From: Parablautia muri
GTDB taxonomy: Bacteria; Bacillota; Clostridia; Lachnospirales; Lachnospiraceae
NCBI RefSeq assembly: GCF_009917485.1
Contig: NZ_QZDT01000022.1
Location: 1-64,000, forward strand
Reading direction: 5' to 3'
Length of the DNA stretch: 64,000 bases
Positions 52,220 through 60,029 of the stretch are shown piece after piece. Under the pieces are notes generated by a model. That model was given only the letters and a program-made list of their open reading frames with translations. It was not told where the DNA came from and did no database searches. The position numbers were made by a program, and so were the translations under genes. Position 1 is the stretch's first letter; every line of letters starts with the position of its first letter.

Positions 52220-52504
52220 TTAGCAGTATTCTCTCATACTGACTAAATGATAAAAAGGAAGCGCATCCTTTGTATATCCGGTGGTCTGGATATGAATCTC
52301 TTTTTGCTGTTCCTTTTCACACGCTTCTTCTAATGTTCTGGTAAAGCTTCTGGAAGCGGCATTAGAAGAATTCTGCTTGGACTGGTGACGCTGTTCTCTT
52401 GAGGAAATCCTCCTAAGAGGCGGGATCACCGTAACTGCCTGAACTTTATAAAGCTTTTCATCTCCGTATGCTTTGACTATCCCTCCTTGGATATAAACTT
52501 TAAT
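52220..52504 (-). CDS. small conserved-looking protein with an unclear start
   Basis: From a GTG at 52429 the product has 69 residues (VIPPLRRISSREQRHQSK...TSGY-like TTGYTKDALPFYHLVSMREYC). The frame stays open upstream to 52504 and reads sensibly there too (IKVYIQGGIVKAYGDEKLYKVQAVT). No ATG, GTG or TTG lies in that stretch, only ATT (52504) and ATA (52480). The AAGGAGGG at 52488-52481 is inside the frame. Either translation starts at a rare codon, or the GTG is right, or the original start is mutated. The family is not recognised with certainty. Confidence 0.45.
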   Translation of the reverse strand: MKVYIQGGIVKAYGDEKLYKVQAVTVIPPLRRISSREQRHQSKQNSSNAASRSFTRTLEEACEKEQQKEIHIQTTGYTKDALPFYHLVSMREYC

Positions 52505-52627
52505 TGTTTCACATTATATATCGTCTGTTTCGGGAATTTTCTAAAGCTCTTTTAACAAATTACCAGCTGGGAACTGCCTCAAAATGATTTGCAGTTTTCG
52601 TGGCAATTTTCTATAACATGAAGAATA

Positions 52628-53779
52628 TTAGGAAATGCAAAGCTTGTCTGCTAATACTTCAAAAGCTTTTTTGTCCTCATCCTTCATAACGCCACGGAGC
52701 GTAATAGGTGAATCAAGAATCGTGATATCCTTCATCTGGGAAAGGATTTCTGTCATTGCCTTGTTAGCCGAAGGAGCCCAGGAGCCATTCTCAACCAGTG
52801 CAACCGTTCTTTTTTGATAATTTTTTCCTTTCAGGTGGTGGAGGAAGTCTTCCATAAAGGGCATAACACCGCCATTATAGGAGGATGCGGCAAGGACAAC
52901 TTTTCCATAGCAGAAAGCATGCTCCAGCGCTTCGGCCATGTCATTCCGGGCAAGATCGGAAACGACAACCTCAGGACAACCCTTAGATAAGAGCATTTCC
53001 TTTAACGCTAAAACAGCATCCCTGGTGTTTCCATGGAGAGAAGCATAGGCGATAAAAACCCCTTCTGATTCCGGCTCATAGCTGCTCCAGATATTGTATT
53101 TGTCCAAATATTTGCTTAGATCGCCTGAAAGAACAGGGCCGTGCAGAGGGCAGATAATGCGAATGTCCAGTGTGGCGGCTTTTTTCAGTACAGTCTGGAC
53201 GGGCATTCCAAATTTCCCCACGATATTAAAATAGTATCTTCTGGCTTCACAAGTCCAGTCTTCCTTTGCACCCAGAGCGCCAAACTTGCCAAAAGCATCA
53301 GCACTGAACAAAACCTTGTCATAACTGTCATAAGTAAACATAACTTCCGGCCAATGAACCATGGGAGTTAAAATAAAATGTAGTTCATGCTTTCCAAGAA
53401 GAAGGGTATCCCCTTCCTTGACCGTAAGGATATTATCGAAATTTAGATCGAAATATTGCGCAAGAAGCTGGAAGGTTTTCGTGTTGCCTACCAACTGCGC
53501 TTGTGGGTATTTTTCAAGAAACAGCTGGACACTGGATGCATGATCAGGCTCCACATGGGAAACGATCAGATAATCGGGAAACCTGTCCCCTAAGGCCTTT
53601 TCAAGATTGGCAAGATATTCAGCTCCTTTCCTTTTATCAACTGTGTCCATTACAGCAATTTTGTCATCAAGTATGACATAGGAATTGTAGGCGATGCCAT
53701 TGGGAACAACAAACTGACCCTCAAAAAGATCAATATCTTTGTCATCCACACCAACGTAAAGTATGTCATTTGTTATCAT
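52628..53779 (-). CDS. flavodiiron protein (FprA-type)
   Basis: The 383-residue protein has an N-terminal metallo-beta-lactamase-like diiron domain with SHVEPDHA (HxExDH), MVHWPEVMFTYD and FSADAFGKFG. The C-terminal flavodoxin domain starts at FIAYASLHGNTRDAVLALKEML. It reduces oxygen to water or nitric oxide to nitrous oxide, protecting an anaerobe. AGGTATTCACATG precedes the start. It is an independent gene, convergent with the fructokinase region. Confidence 0.95.
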   Translation of the reverse strand: MITNDILYVGVDDKDIDLFEGQFVVPNGIAYNSYVILDDKIAVMDTVDKRKGAEYLANLEKALGDRFPDYLIVSHVEPDHASSVQLFLEKYPQAQLVGNTKTFQLLAQYFDLNFDNILTVKEGDTLLLGKHELHFILTPMVHWPEVMFTYDSYDKVLFSADAFGKFGALGAKEDWTCEARRYYFNIVGKFGMPVQTVLKKAATLDIRIICPLHGPVLSGDLSKYLDKYNIWSSYEPESEGVFIAYASLHGNTRDAVLALKEMLLSKGCPEVVVSDLARNDMAEALEHAFCYGKVVLAASSYNGGVMPFMEDFLHHLKGKNYQKRTVALVENGSWAPSANKAMTEILSQMKDITILDSPITLRGVMKDEDKKAFEVLADKLCIS

Positions 53780-53991
53780 GTGAATACCTCCGATAGATGA
53801 ATTGATTATTATAGATACAATTTAAATAGTATTATACACAGAAAAGGCGTATATGTCACGGGAGAGATGAAAATCCTTTCTGAAAATTTGACTAAGTTAA
53901 TGTATTCTTACGTACTTCGCAGGAGAATGTATAGTTTTGACTGAACCGTTACATACCCGCCCAAAAAACCAAAAATTCACGATAAATTTGA

Positions 53992-54020
53992 TTGACACGC
54001 GCGAAAGCGTATAATATAAT
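53992..54020 (+). promoter_or_regulatory. strong promoter of rplM-rpsI
   Basis: TTGACA (53992-53997) and TATAAT (54015-54020) are exactly 17 bases apart, a perfect consensus pair. Confidence 0.9.
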
Positions 54021-54026
54021 AACTAA

Positions 54027-54269
54027 ATGTGATGTTGTGAGGTAATATTCTGTCTGATGAGTATTTGTACCTGTTACAGTAAGCTGGGCGGCAGATATAG
54101 TGTATGTGCTCAACCAGTGTTTAGAGGATTCAAATATCCCATCATATCCCTAGACAGAGTGTTATGAATAGAGTAGCCAAGGATGTTTTGAAACGAACTA
54201 TGCGGCCCGGACATCTGCATGGTACATGGAGAAAGATCAGGAGGCAATAAGCTTAATGGAGGTAATATC
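54027..54269 (+). other. long leader of rplM-rpsI
   Basis: About 240 bases separate the expected transcription start from the rplM ATG. L13 leader elements that bind the ribosomal protein are known in Firmicutes. I could not fold this region confidently, so autoregulation is inferred. The 53780-53991 part upstream holds no gene. Confidence 0.4.
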
Positions 54270-54698
54270 ATGAAGACATTTATGGCTAGCCCTGCTACCA
54301 TTGAAAGAAAATGGTATGTGGTAGATGCTGCAAATAAGACGCTGGGGCGTTTGACCTCAGAAGTGGCTAAAATTTTAAGAGGTAAGAACAAAGCAATTTT
54401 TACGCCTCATATTGATACAGGCGATTATGTGATTATTGTAAATGCCGATAAAATAAAAGTAACAGGCAGAAAATTAGATCAAAAAATTTATTTTCGTCAT
54501 ACAGACTATGTTGGCGGCGTAAAGGAAACCACTTTACGCGAGATGATGGCTAAGAAGCCTGAAAAGGTAATAGAGCTTGCTGTTAAGGGCATGCTTCCTA
54601 AGGGACCTTTGGGTAGAGAGATGTTTAAAAAGCTTCATGTATACGCAGGTCCTGAGCATCCGCATGCAGCGCAGAAGCCCGAAGCATTAACATTTTAA
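54270..54698 (+). CDS. rplM: 50S ribosomal protein L13
   Basis: The protein has 142 residues from [41 protein letters not shown]. The ATG at 54270 has ATGGAGG upstream; the frame is open earlier but without family similarity. [33 protein letters not shown] and [13 protein letters not shown] are L13 landmarks. rpsI follows after 25 bases. Confidence 0.98.
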   Translation: MKTFMASPATIERKWYVVDAANKTLGRLTSEVAKILRGKNKAIFTPHIDTGDYVIIVNADKIKVTGRKLDQKIYFRHTDYVGGVKETTLREMMAKKPEKVIELAVKGMLPKGPLGREMFKKLHVYAGPEHPHAAQKPEALTF

Positions 54699-54723
54699 GA
54701 GGGACTGAAAGGAGAAGATTAAA

Positions 54724-55119
54724 ATGGCTAATTCAGCAAGATTCTACGGAACAGGTAGAAGGAAAAAATCAGTTGCCAGAGTATATTTAATGCCTGGTAA
54801 AGGTGAAATTATTATTAATAAAAGACCTATAGATGAATACTTTGGATTAGAGACATTGAAGGTGATTGTTCGTCAGCCGATGGTTTCAACAGATACCGTT
54901 GACAAATATGATGTGTTGGTAAATGTTCGTGGTGGTGGCTATACAGGCCAGGCCGGTGCAATCAGACATGGCATTTCACGAGCATTGCTTCAGGTGGATG
55001 CAGATTACAGACCGGTGCTTAAGAAAGCAGGTTTCTTAACGAGAGACCCTCGTATGAAAGAAAGAAAGAAGTACGGCCTCAAAGCGGCCCGTCGCGCTCC
55101 GCAGTTCAGCAAGCGTTAA
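54724..55119 (+). CDS. rpsI: 30S ribosomal protein S9
   Basis: The 131-residue protein starts [27 protein letters not shown] and ends [17 protein letters not shown], the universal S9 tail. The gene is intact. A GC-rich integrative element begins in the gap directly after it. Its 3' end is a known insertion target for tyrosine-recombinase elements in Firmicutes, so the last bases may be part of the attachment site. Confidence 0.98.
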   Translation: MANSARFYGTGRRKKSVARVYLMPGKGEIIINKRPIDEYFGLETLKVIVRQPMVSTDTVDKYDVLVNVRGGGYTGQAGAIRHGISRALLQVDADYRPVLKKAGFLTRDPRMKERKKYGLKAARRAPQFSKR

Positions 55120-55151
55120 TCGGCTGTTCAAACCGTATCAAAATTGCTCAA

Positions 55152-55187
55152 AAACCCCGGAAAATCAAGGTTTTCCGGGGTTTTCTT
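55152..55187 (+). terminator. terminator of rplM-rpsI
   Basis: AAAACCCCGGAAAA and TTTTCCGGGGTTTT form a 14-base stem around TCAAGG-type loop bases, followed by CTTAT. Confidence 0.9.
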
Positions 55188-55206
55188 ATACCCAAACAAG
55201 CTGATA

Positions 55207-55423
55207 TAGTTTGACCTGATTTGACACAACGAGAGCCATTTTCACCCAATTTTTAGTGGTTAAATATAGGACAACCGGCAAAAATGAGGGCAAAAAACGG
55301 GCTTAGTGGTTAAAAAATAGGACAACCACAGCCCTGATTTCGGGGTATTTCAGAGGCGATTTTTACTCTCTCTCTCCCCTCAATTTATACGAGAACAGTT
55401 TGGCGTAGTTTGACTGAATTTGA
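55207..55423 (+). repeat. two pairs of direct repeats at the ICE left end
   Basis: TTAGTGGTTAAATATAGGAC (plus AACC) at 55253-55276 recurs with one extra base at 55303-55327, 50 bases apart. TAGTTTGACCTGATTTGA at 55207-55224 recurs as TAGTTTGACTGAATTTGA at 55406-55423. Such repeats suit integrase arm sites, iterons or an oriT region. No gene occupies 55120-55596. Confidence 0.7.
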
Positions 55424-55448
55424 ATAATTGAATATGATTTTAATGCAG

Positions 55449-55478
55449 GCACTCAGTATTTTTTACTGGGTGCTTTTT
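55449..55478 (+). terminator. intrinsic terminator in the ICE leader
   Basis: GCACTCAGTA, TTTTT and TACTGGGTGC are followed by TTTTTGCG. Confidence 0.75.
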
Positions 55479-55509
55479 GCGTTTCCGGGGAACTGTATTC
55501 CGGGATCAG

Positions 55510-55550
55510 AAAAAGCCGTCACTTTTCAATTTTTGAAGTGGCGGCTTTTT
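55510..55550. terminator. second, symmetric terminator before parA
   Basis: AAAAAGCCGTCACTT and AAGTGGCGGCTTTTT pair with one G-T, around an AT-rich loop, 47 bases before the ParA start. Two successive terminators suggest the element is insulated from host transcription. Confidence 0.8.
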
Positions 55551-55596
55551 CTATTTCCAGAAGCAACCACAACGAATTAGAAATGAGGTGATTATC

Positions 55597-56418
55597 TTGA
55601 ACACGCAAATCATCGCCATCGCCAATCAAAAGGGAGGTGTGGGCAAAACCACAACCTGTGCCAATTTAGGGATTGGGCTGGCACAGGCCGGAAAGAAAGT
55701 GCTTCTCATTGACGGGGACCCGCAAGGGAGCCTGACCATCAGCCTGGGCAATCCCCAGCCGGATAAGCTGCCCTTTACCCTCTCTGACGCAATGGGCCGC
55801 ATCCTGACCGATCAGCCGGTCCGCCCCGGCGAGGGGATTCTGCGCCACCCGGAGGGCGTGGACCTGATGCCAGCGGATATTCAGCTGTCCGGTATGGAGG
55901 TGTCGCTGGTAAACGCTATGAGCCGGGAAACGATTCTGCGGCAATACCTGGACACCGTAAAGGGGCAGTATTCCCATATCCTCATAGACTGCCAGCCCTC
56001 CCTGGGTATGCTCACCGTCAACGCGCTGGCCGCCGCCAACCGGATCATAATCCCCGTCCAGGCGGAGTATCTGCCCGCCAAAGGGCTGGAACAGCTGCTC
56101 TCTACGGTAGCCAAAGTCAAGCGGCAGATCAACCCGAAACTGCAAATAGACGGTATCCTGCTGACGATGGTGGACAACCGCACCAACTTTGCCAAAGAGA
56201 TTGCCGCCCTGCTGCGGGAAACCTACGGCAGCAAAATCAAGGTATTCGGCACAGAGATTCCCCATTCTGTCCGGGCAAAGGAAACCAGCGCGGAGGGCAG
56301 GGGCATTTTCGCCCATGACCCAGGCGGCAAAGTAGCCGAAGGCTACGCAAATCTGACCAAGGAGGTGTTGAAACTTGAAAAGCAGCGCGAAAAAAGTAGA
56401 GCTGGCATCGGTCGATGA
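55597..56418 (+). CDS. parA: ParA/Soj-type ATPase of the ICE
   Basis: The protein has about 273 residues. The TTG at 55597 gives MNTQIIAIANQKGGVGKTTTCANLG, the standard start of this family, with GAGGTG upstream. The deviant Walker A (KGGVGKTT), LLIDGDPQGSLT and ILIDCQPSLGMLT are present. It acts with ParB in segregation of the circular or replicating form of the element. It overlaps parB by 44 bases. Confidence 0.93.
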   Translation: MNTQIIAIANQKGGVGKTTTCANLGIGLAQAGKKVLLIDGDPQGSLTISLGNPQPDKLPFTLSDAMGRILTDQPVRPGEGILRHPEGVDLMPADIQLSGMEVSLVNAMSRETILRQYLDTVKGQYSHILIDCQPSLGMLTVNALAAANRIIIPVQAEYLPAKGLEQLLSTVAKVKRQINPKLQIDGILLTMVDNRTNFAKEIAALLRETYGSKIKVFGTEIPHSVRAKETSAEGRGIFAHDPGGKVAEGYANLTKEVLKLEKQREKSRAGIGR

Positions 56419-57310
56419 TCTGTTTACCACCGAGGAAAGCCGCGCCGATGCGGGGCGGGAAAAGGTGGTAGAAATCCCTTTAAGCGAGCTGCACTCGTTC
56501 AAGGGCCACCCTTTCAAGGTCAAAGATGATGATGCCATGATGGAAACAGCGGACAGCATCCGGCAGTACGGCGTTCTTGTTCCTGCTATCGCCCGTCCTG
56601 ACCCCAGCGGCGGCTATGAGCTGGTAGCCGGACACAGGCGGCATCGGGCCAGTGAACTGGCAGAGAAAGAAACCATGCCGGTCATTGTCCGGGATTTGGA
56701 CGATGACGCCGCCACGATTATCATGGTTGACAGCAACTTGCAAAGGGAAAGCCTGCTCCCCAGCGAGAGAGCCTTTGCCTACAAAATGAAATTGGAGGCC
56801 ATGAAACATCAAGGGGAACGCATGGATTTAACTTCCGCCCAAGTTGGGCGGAAGTCTGCTGGTAAAGAATCGAGAGAAATTTTAGCAGAACAGGTTGGGC
56901 AAAGCCGCAATCAGATTTCGCGCTACATTCGCCTGACCGAGTTAATCCCCGAACTGCTGAATATGGTGGATGAAAAGAAAATTGCCCTGAACCCGGCCTA
57001 TGAGCTGTCCTTTCTCAAAAAAGAAGAACAGACACAGCTTTTGGACGCTATGGACAGCGAACAGGCTACCCCCTCTCTTTCCCAGGCCCAGCGGCTCAAA
57101 AAATTCAGTCAGGAGGGGCATTTATCCATAGATGTAATGCGGGCGATTATGGGCGAGGAAAAGAAAAGCGATCTGGACAAGGTGACGTTTACCTCCGACA
57201 CCCTGCGGAAGTATTTTCCCAAAAGCTACACCCCTGCCCGGATGCAGGAAACCATCATCAAACTGCTGGAACAGTGGCAGAAAAAGCGTCAGAGAGATCA
57301 GGAACGCTGA
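56375..57310 (+). CDS. parB: ParB/Spo0J-type DNA-binding protein of the ICE
   Basis: The 311-residue protein starts at a TTG with AAGGAGG 9 bases upstream. The nuclease-like ParB domain has QYGVLVPAIARP and ELVAGHRRHRASELA. EQVGQSRNQISRYIRLTELIPELL is the helix-turn-helix, and a long C-terminal helical part follows. It should bind a parS-like site on the element together with ParA. It overlaps parA, so the pair is co-translated. Confidence 0.92.
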   Translation: MKSSAKKVELASVDDLFTTEESRADAGREKVVEIPLSELHSFKGHPFKVKDDDAMMETADSIRQYGVLVPAIARPDPSGGYELVAGHRRHRASELAEKETMPVIVRDLDDDAATIIMVDSNLQRESLLPSERAFAYKMKLEAMKHQGERMDLTSAQVGRKSAGKESREILAEQVGQSRNQISRYIRLTELIPELLNMVDEKKIALNPAYELSFLKKEEQTQLLDAMDSEQATPSLSQAQRLKKFSQEGHLSIDVMRAIMGEEKKSDLDKVTFTSDTLRKYFPKSYTPARMQETIIKLLEQWQKKRQRDQER

Positions 57311-57321
57311 AAGGAGCGCCT

Positions 57322-57597
57322 ATGAGAGATCACGTTGCCAGGGAGTTAAAGGGCCACAACATACTGGCTGTGGAACGGTTTCAGGATAAGACCCGCTGGA
57401 TGGTGGAGTTTTCCGTCCTGCGGCCCCGCACCGCCTACGGCGCACCCGGCGATGAAACGCGCCTGTTTCTGGACGAGGACGGCTACCAGGCCGTTCTCGC
57501 CAGCCAGAAACGCCGGGACATCAAAATCAAACGGTATGCCCGCGTCATTGAGGGGCATATCCTGGACTTCAAGCCCAAAAAGAAACGCCACCCGTAA
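57322..57597 (+). CDS. small ICE accessory protein (paralogue of the one at 59184)
   Basis: The protein has 91 residues from MRDHVARELKGHNILAVERF; AAGGAGCG precedes the ATG at 57322. The C-terminal half has RLFLDEDGYQAVLASQKRRDIKIKRYARVIEGHI. The same pattern (RAFLTEEGYKKSLERQEQGHIRIVSHAKVRNG) occurs in the protein at 59184-59495. No catalytic motif is visible. It is probably an element-specific small protein of unknown role. Confidence 0.75.
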   Translation: MRDHVARELKGHNILAVERFQDKTRWMVEFSVLRPRTAYGAPGDETRLFLDEDGYQAVLASQKRRDIKIKRYARVIEGHILDFKPKKKRHP

Positions 57598-57620
57598 ACC
57601 CGACAAATTGAGAGGAAGGA

Positions 57621-57812
57621 ATGAATATGTGTACCGTTAAGGAAATCAGAGAAGCCATCCGGGAGGACTGCCGCTCCCAGCGAAACATGGAAACCATTGA
57701 GATTGACCGGATTTTTCAAACCCTGACGTTTCCGCAGTTAGAGAGTCTGTTTGACAAACCGCCCATGCCGCCGTTTTTTCACCGGTACAGGCAGAAGTCA
57801 GCCAGCAAATGA
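57621..57812 (+). CDS. 63-residue ICE protein
   Basis: The product MNMCTVKEIREAIREDCRSQRNMETIEIDRIFQTLTFPQLESLFDKPP... is mostly helical with no recognised motif. GAGGAAGGA precedes the start. It sits in the tight run of ICE genes between the ParB region and the helix-turn-helix protein. Function is unknown. Confidence 0.65.
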   Translation: MNMCTVKEIREAIREDCRSQRNMETIEIDRIFQTLTFPQLESLFDKPPMPPFFHRYRQKSASK

Positions 57813-57878
57813 ACGCCGCAATTCTTTTACGGGATTGTGGCTTTTTTCATGCCCTGGGAAACGAAAGGAGTGCAGAAA

Positions 57879-58778
57879 ATGGCCGTTTTTCGCGTAGAAC
57901 GCACACAGGGATACACCGTTATGAGCAACTATCATCTGCGGGACAAGAGCCTGAGCCTGAAAGCAAAGGGCCTGCTGTCCCAGATGCTTTCGCTGCCGGA
58001 GGATTGGGACTACACCCTTTCCGGCCTGGCTGTTATCAACCGGGAAAGCAAGGACGCGATCCGCTCCGCAGTTAATGAGCTGGAAAAGGCGGGGTACATC
58101 AAGCGCCGCCAGACCACCGACGCGGGCGGCAAGTTCAGCGCCAACGAGTATGTGATTTATGAGCGTCCGGTAACAGAGGAACCGCCCGCCCAACCGTTGC
58201 CTCCAAAACCGTTGTTGGAAAAACCGTTGTCGGGTTTTCCGACAACGGATAATCCGTCAACGGGAAAACCGTCAACGGAAAATCCAACGCAAATAAATAT
58301 AGAGAAATCAAATACCCAAAAATCAATTACTGACGGATCAATTACCGATTCCCTTCCCTTCCGGGGAACGGCGGCAAAGCCACCGGAACCGAAACGAAGG
58401 GAAACGATGTCGCTCACAGAGATGGAAAGTTATCGGGAGCTGATTTTGGAGAATATCGAGTATGACTGCCTCAAACAGCGGTTTGGGACCTATCGGGAGG
58501 ACTTGGACGAGATTGTGGAGCTTCTGGTGGAAACCGTCTGCGCGAAGCGTAAGACCACCCGGATTGCCGGGGCGGACTTCCCCCATGAGGTGGTGCGTTC
58601 CCGCTTCCTGAAGCTGGACAGCTCCCACATCGAGTTTGTCATGGACTGCCTGCAAAAGAACACCACCGAGGTACGGAACATGAAACAGTACCTTTTGACG
58701 GTGCTGTTCAACGCGCCCACCACCATGAGCAACCATTACACCTCACAGGTCAACCACGATATGTACGGCGGCTTTTGA
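57879..58778 (+). CDS. helix-turn-helix replication-initiator-like protein (DUF6017 type)
   Basis: The protein has about 299 residues; the ATG at 57879 has GAAAGGAG upstream. The N-terminal winged helix contains TVMSNYHLRDKSLSLKAKGLLSQMLSLPEDWDYTLSGLAVINRESKDAIRSAVNELEKAGYIKRR, as in RepA/DnaD-like proteins of Firmicutes elements. A Pro/Ser/Thr-rich low-complexity linker (about residues 105-160) separates a C-terminal helical domain (SYRELILENIEYDCLKQRF...QYLLTVLFNAPTTMSNHY). It may start or assist replication of the excised element. Confidence 0.85.
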   Translation: MAVFRVERTQGYTVMSNYHLRDKSLSLKAKGLLSQMLSLPEDWDYTLSGLAVINRESKDAIRSAVNELEKAGYIKRRQTTDAGGKFSANEYVIYERPVTEEPPAQPLPPKPLLEKPLSGFPTTDNPSTGKPSTENPTQINIEKSNTQKSITDGSITDSLPFRGTAAKPPEPKRRETMSLTEMESYRELILENIEYDCLKQRFGTYREDLDEIVELLVETVCAKRKTTRIAGADFPHEVVRSRFLKLDSSHIEFVMDCLQKNTTEVRNMKQYLLTVLFNAPTTMSNHYTSQVNHDMYGGF

Positions 58779-58828
58779 AAGCTGGCCGTTTTTGTCTGCC
58801 CGGAACTGCCGGGAGAAAGGAATCTGTT

Positions 58829-59191
58829 ATGAAACGACCGCTTGCGTATATCACCGCTCCCTGGAGCAAGAACCCCCATGAAAACGCGGCAAACGCCGCC
58901 AGCTACTGCCGCCAGGTGTATGACGCCGGATATTCCCCGGTCTGCCCTGTTTTGTTCCTGCCGCTGTTTTTGAAGGATGAAATCCCCCAGGAACACAAGG
59001 ACGGAATCGACATCGCCAGAGATTACCTGCGCCGCTCCCATGTGCTGGTGGTCTGCGGACACTCGACCGATGAAACGGTCAAAAACGATATTGCCACCGC
59101 GGAACGCCTGCGGATCACCGCCACCACGCTGGACGGGATTCTGACGGTGAAAGGCCAGGGCCGGGAGAAAGGGGGCGCACACCATGCCTGA
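58829..59191 (+). CDS. DUF4406/DUF7768-like protein
   Basis: The protein has 120 residues from MKRPLAYITAPWSKNPHENAANAASYCRQVYDAGYSPVCPVLFLPLFL. The pattern resembles nucleoside 2-deoxyribosyltransferase-like folds: an early AYITAPW strand and a later LVVCGHSTDETVKNDIATAERL. It may act on nucleotides or be a defence-related or housekeeping gene of the ICE. GGGAGAAAGG precedes the ATG. It overlaps the next gene by 8 bases. Confidence 0.75.
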   Translation: MKRPLAYITAPWSKNPHENAANAASYCRQVYDAGYSPVCPVLFLPLFLKDEIPQEHKDGIDIARDYLRRSHVLVVCGHSTDETVKNDIATAERLRITATTLDGILTVKGQGREKGGAHHA

Positions 59192-59495
59192 GCAAAAGAC
59201 CATCGGCCAGCTGATGGAGGAAATGCGGCTTAAAGCCGGGGCGCGGGAGTATTCCGGCCATAGTTACATGGACTTAAACCGGTTCGCGGAGGACACCCGG
59301 CACATGATTATTTTTGATACCCTGACCGCTGATTCCCCTGTTGGCTGGAAAGGGGAACGCAGCCGCGCCTTTCTCACCGAGGAGGGATATAAAAAGTCCC
59401 TGGAACGCCAGGAACAGGGGCATATCAGGATTGTGAGCCATGCGAAGGTCCGAAACGGAAACCTGCGCTATGACCGGCAAGACCAGCTCCGATAG
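59184..59495 (+). CDS. small ICE accessory protein (paralogue of the one at 57322)
   Basis: The 103-residue product MPEQKTIGQLMEEMRLKAGAREYSGHSYMDLNRFAEDTRHMIIFDTLTADSPVG... shares the C-terminal RxFLxExGYxxxL pattern with the smaller protein at 57322. It is translationally coupled to the DUF4406-like gene. The repeated fold within one ICE suggests a shared partner, but no function is known. Confidence 0.75.
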   Translation: MPEQKTIGQLMEEMRLKAGAREYSGHSYMDLNRFAEDTRHMIIFDTLTADSPVGWKGERSRAFLTEEGYKKSLERQEQGHIRIVSHAKVRNGNLRYDRQDQLR

Positions 59496-59537
59496 AGAAA
59501 CCATGAAGAAAATCCATAGAGAGGAGGCGAAACACCC

Positions 59538-60029
59538 ATGCAGGACGAAGTGGAAAGCAAAACCCTGACGCTCATTGTCAGCGGCACAAAGTTCACCGGC
59601 AGGCTGTTCAAAGCGGCAATTATGAAGTATCTGGCGCACCTGAAAGAGCAAAAGATGCAGAAACAGCGGGAAAAGGGCGCGGAGGTCAAGCCCCAGGGAA
59701 AGCAGACGGTGAAGCAGCTCATCGGGCAGAACCAGGGCGTGTCCAATCTTGAGATCACAGACCCCTCCATCAAGGCGTTTGAACGGGTTGCCCGGAAGTA
59801 CGGCGTGGATTACGCGGTAAAGAAGGACCGCAGCTGCTCCCCGCCCAAATACCTGGTCTTTTTCAAGGCCCGCGACGCGGACGCGCTGACCTCGGCATTT
59901 ACCGAGTACACCCAGAAGAAGGTCCGCAAGGCGTCCCGCCCGTCTGTGCTGGCGAAGCTGAACCAGTTCAAGGAACTGGTGAAAAACGCGGTGGTGGACC
60001 GCACAAAGCGAAAGGAGCTGGAACGATGA
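59538..60029 (+). CDS. pcfB: PcfB family (DUF3801) conjugation protein
   Basis: The 163-residue protein MQDEVESKTLTLIVSGTKFTGRLFKAAIMKYL has the PcfB/DUF3801 start. ITDPSIKAFERVARKYGVDYAVKKD, YLVFFKARDADALTSAFTEY and a basic C-terminus follow. It normally precedes the VirD4-like coupling protein, as here, with a 4-base overlap (ATGA). It probably assists substrate presentation to the conjugation channel. GAGGAGGCG precedes the start. Confidence 0.9.
   Translation: MQDEVESKTLTLIVSGTKFTGRLFKAAIMKYLAHLKEQKMQKQREKGAEVKPQGKQTVKQLIGQNQGVSNLEITDPSIKAFERVARKYGVDYAVKKDRSCSPPKYLVFFKARDADALTSAFTEYTQKKVRKASRPSVLAKLNQFKELVKNAVVDRTKRKELER

Noticed and set aside
55666-56559. 297-residue frame on the minus strand
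   Set aside because: It is the mirror of ParA/ParB in GC-rich DNA; the plus strand has clear motifs and start sites.
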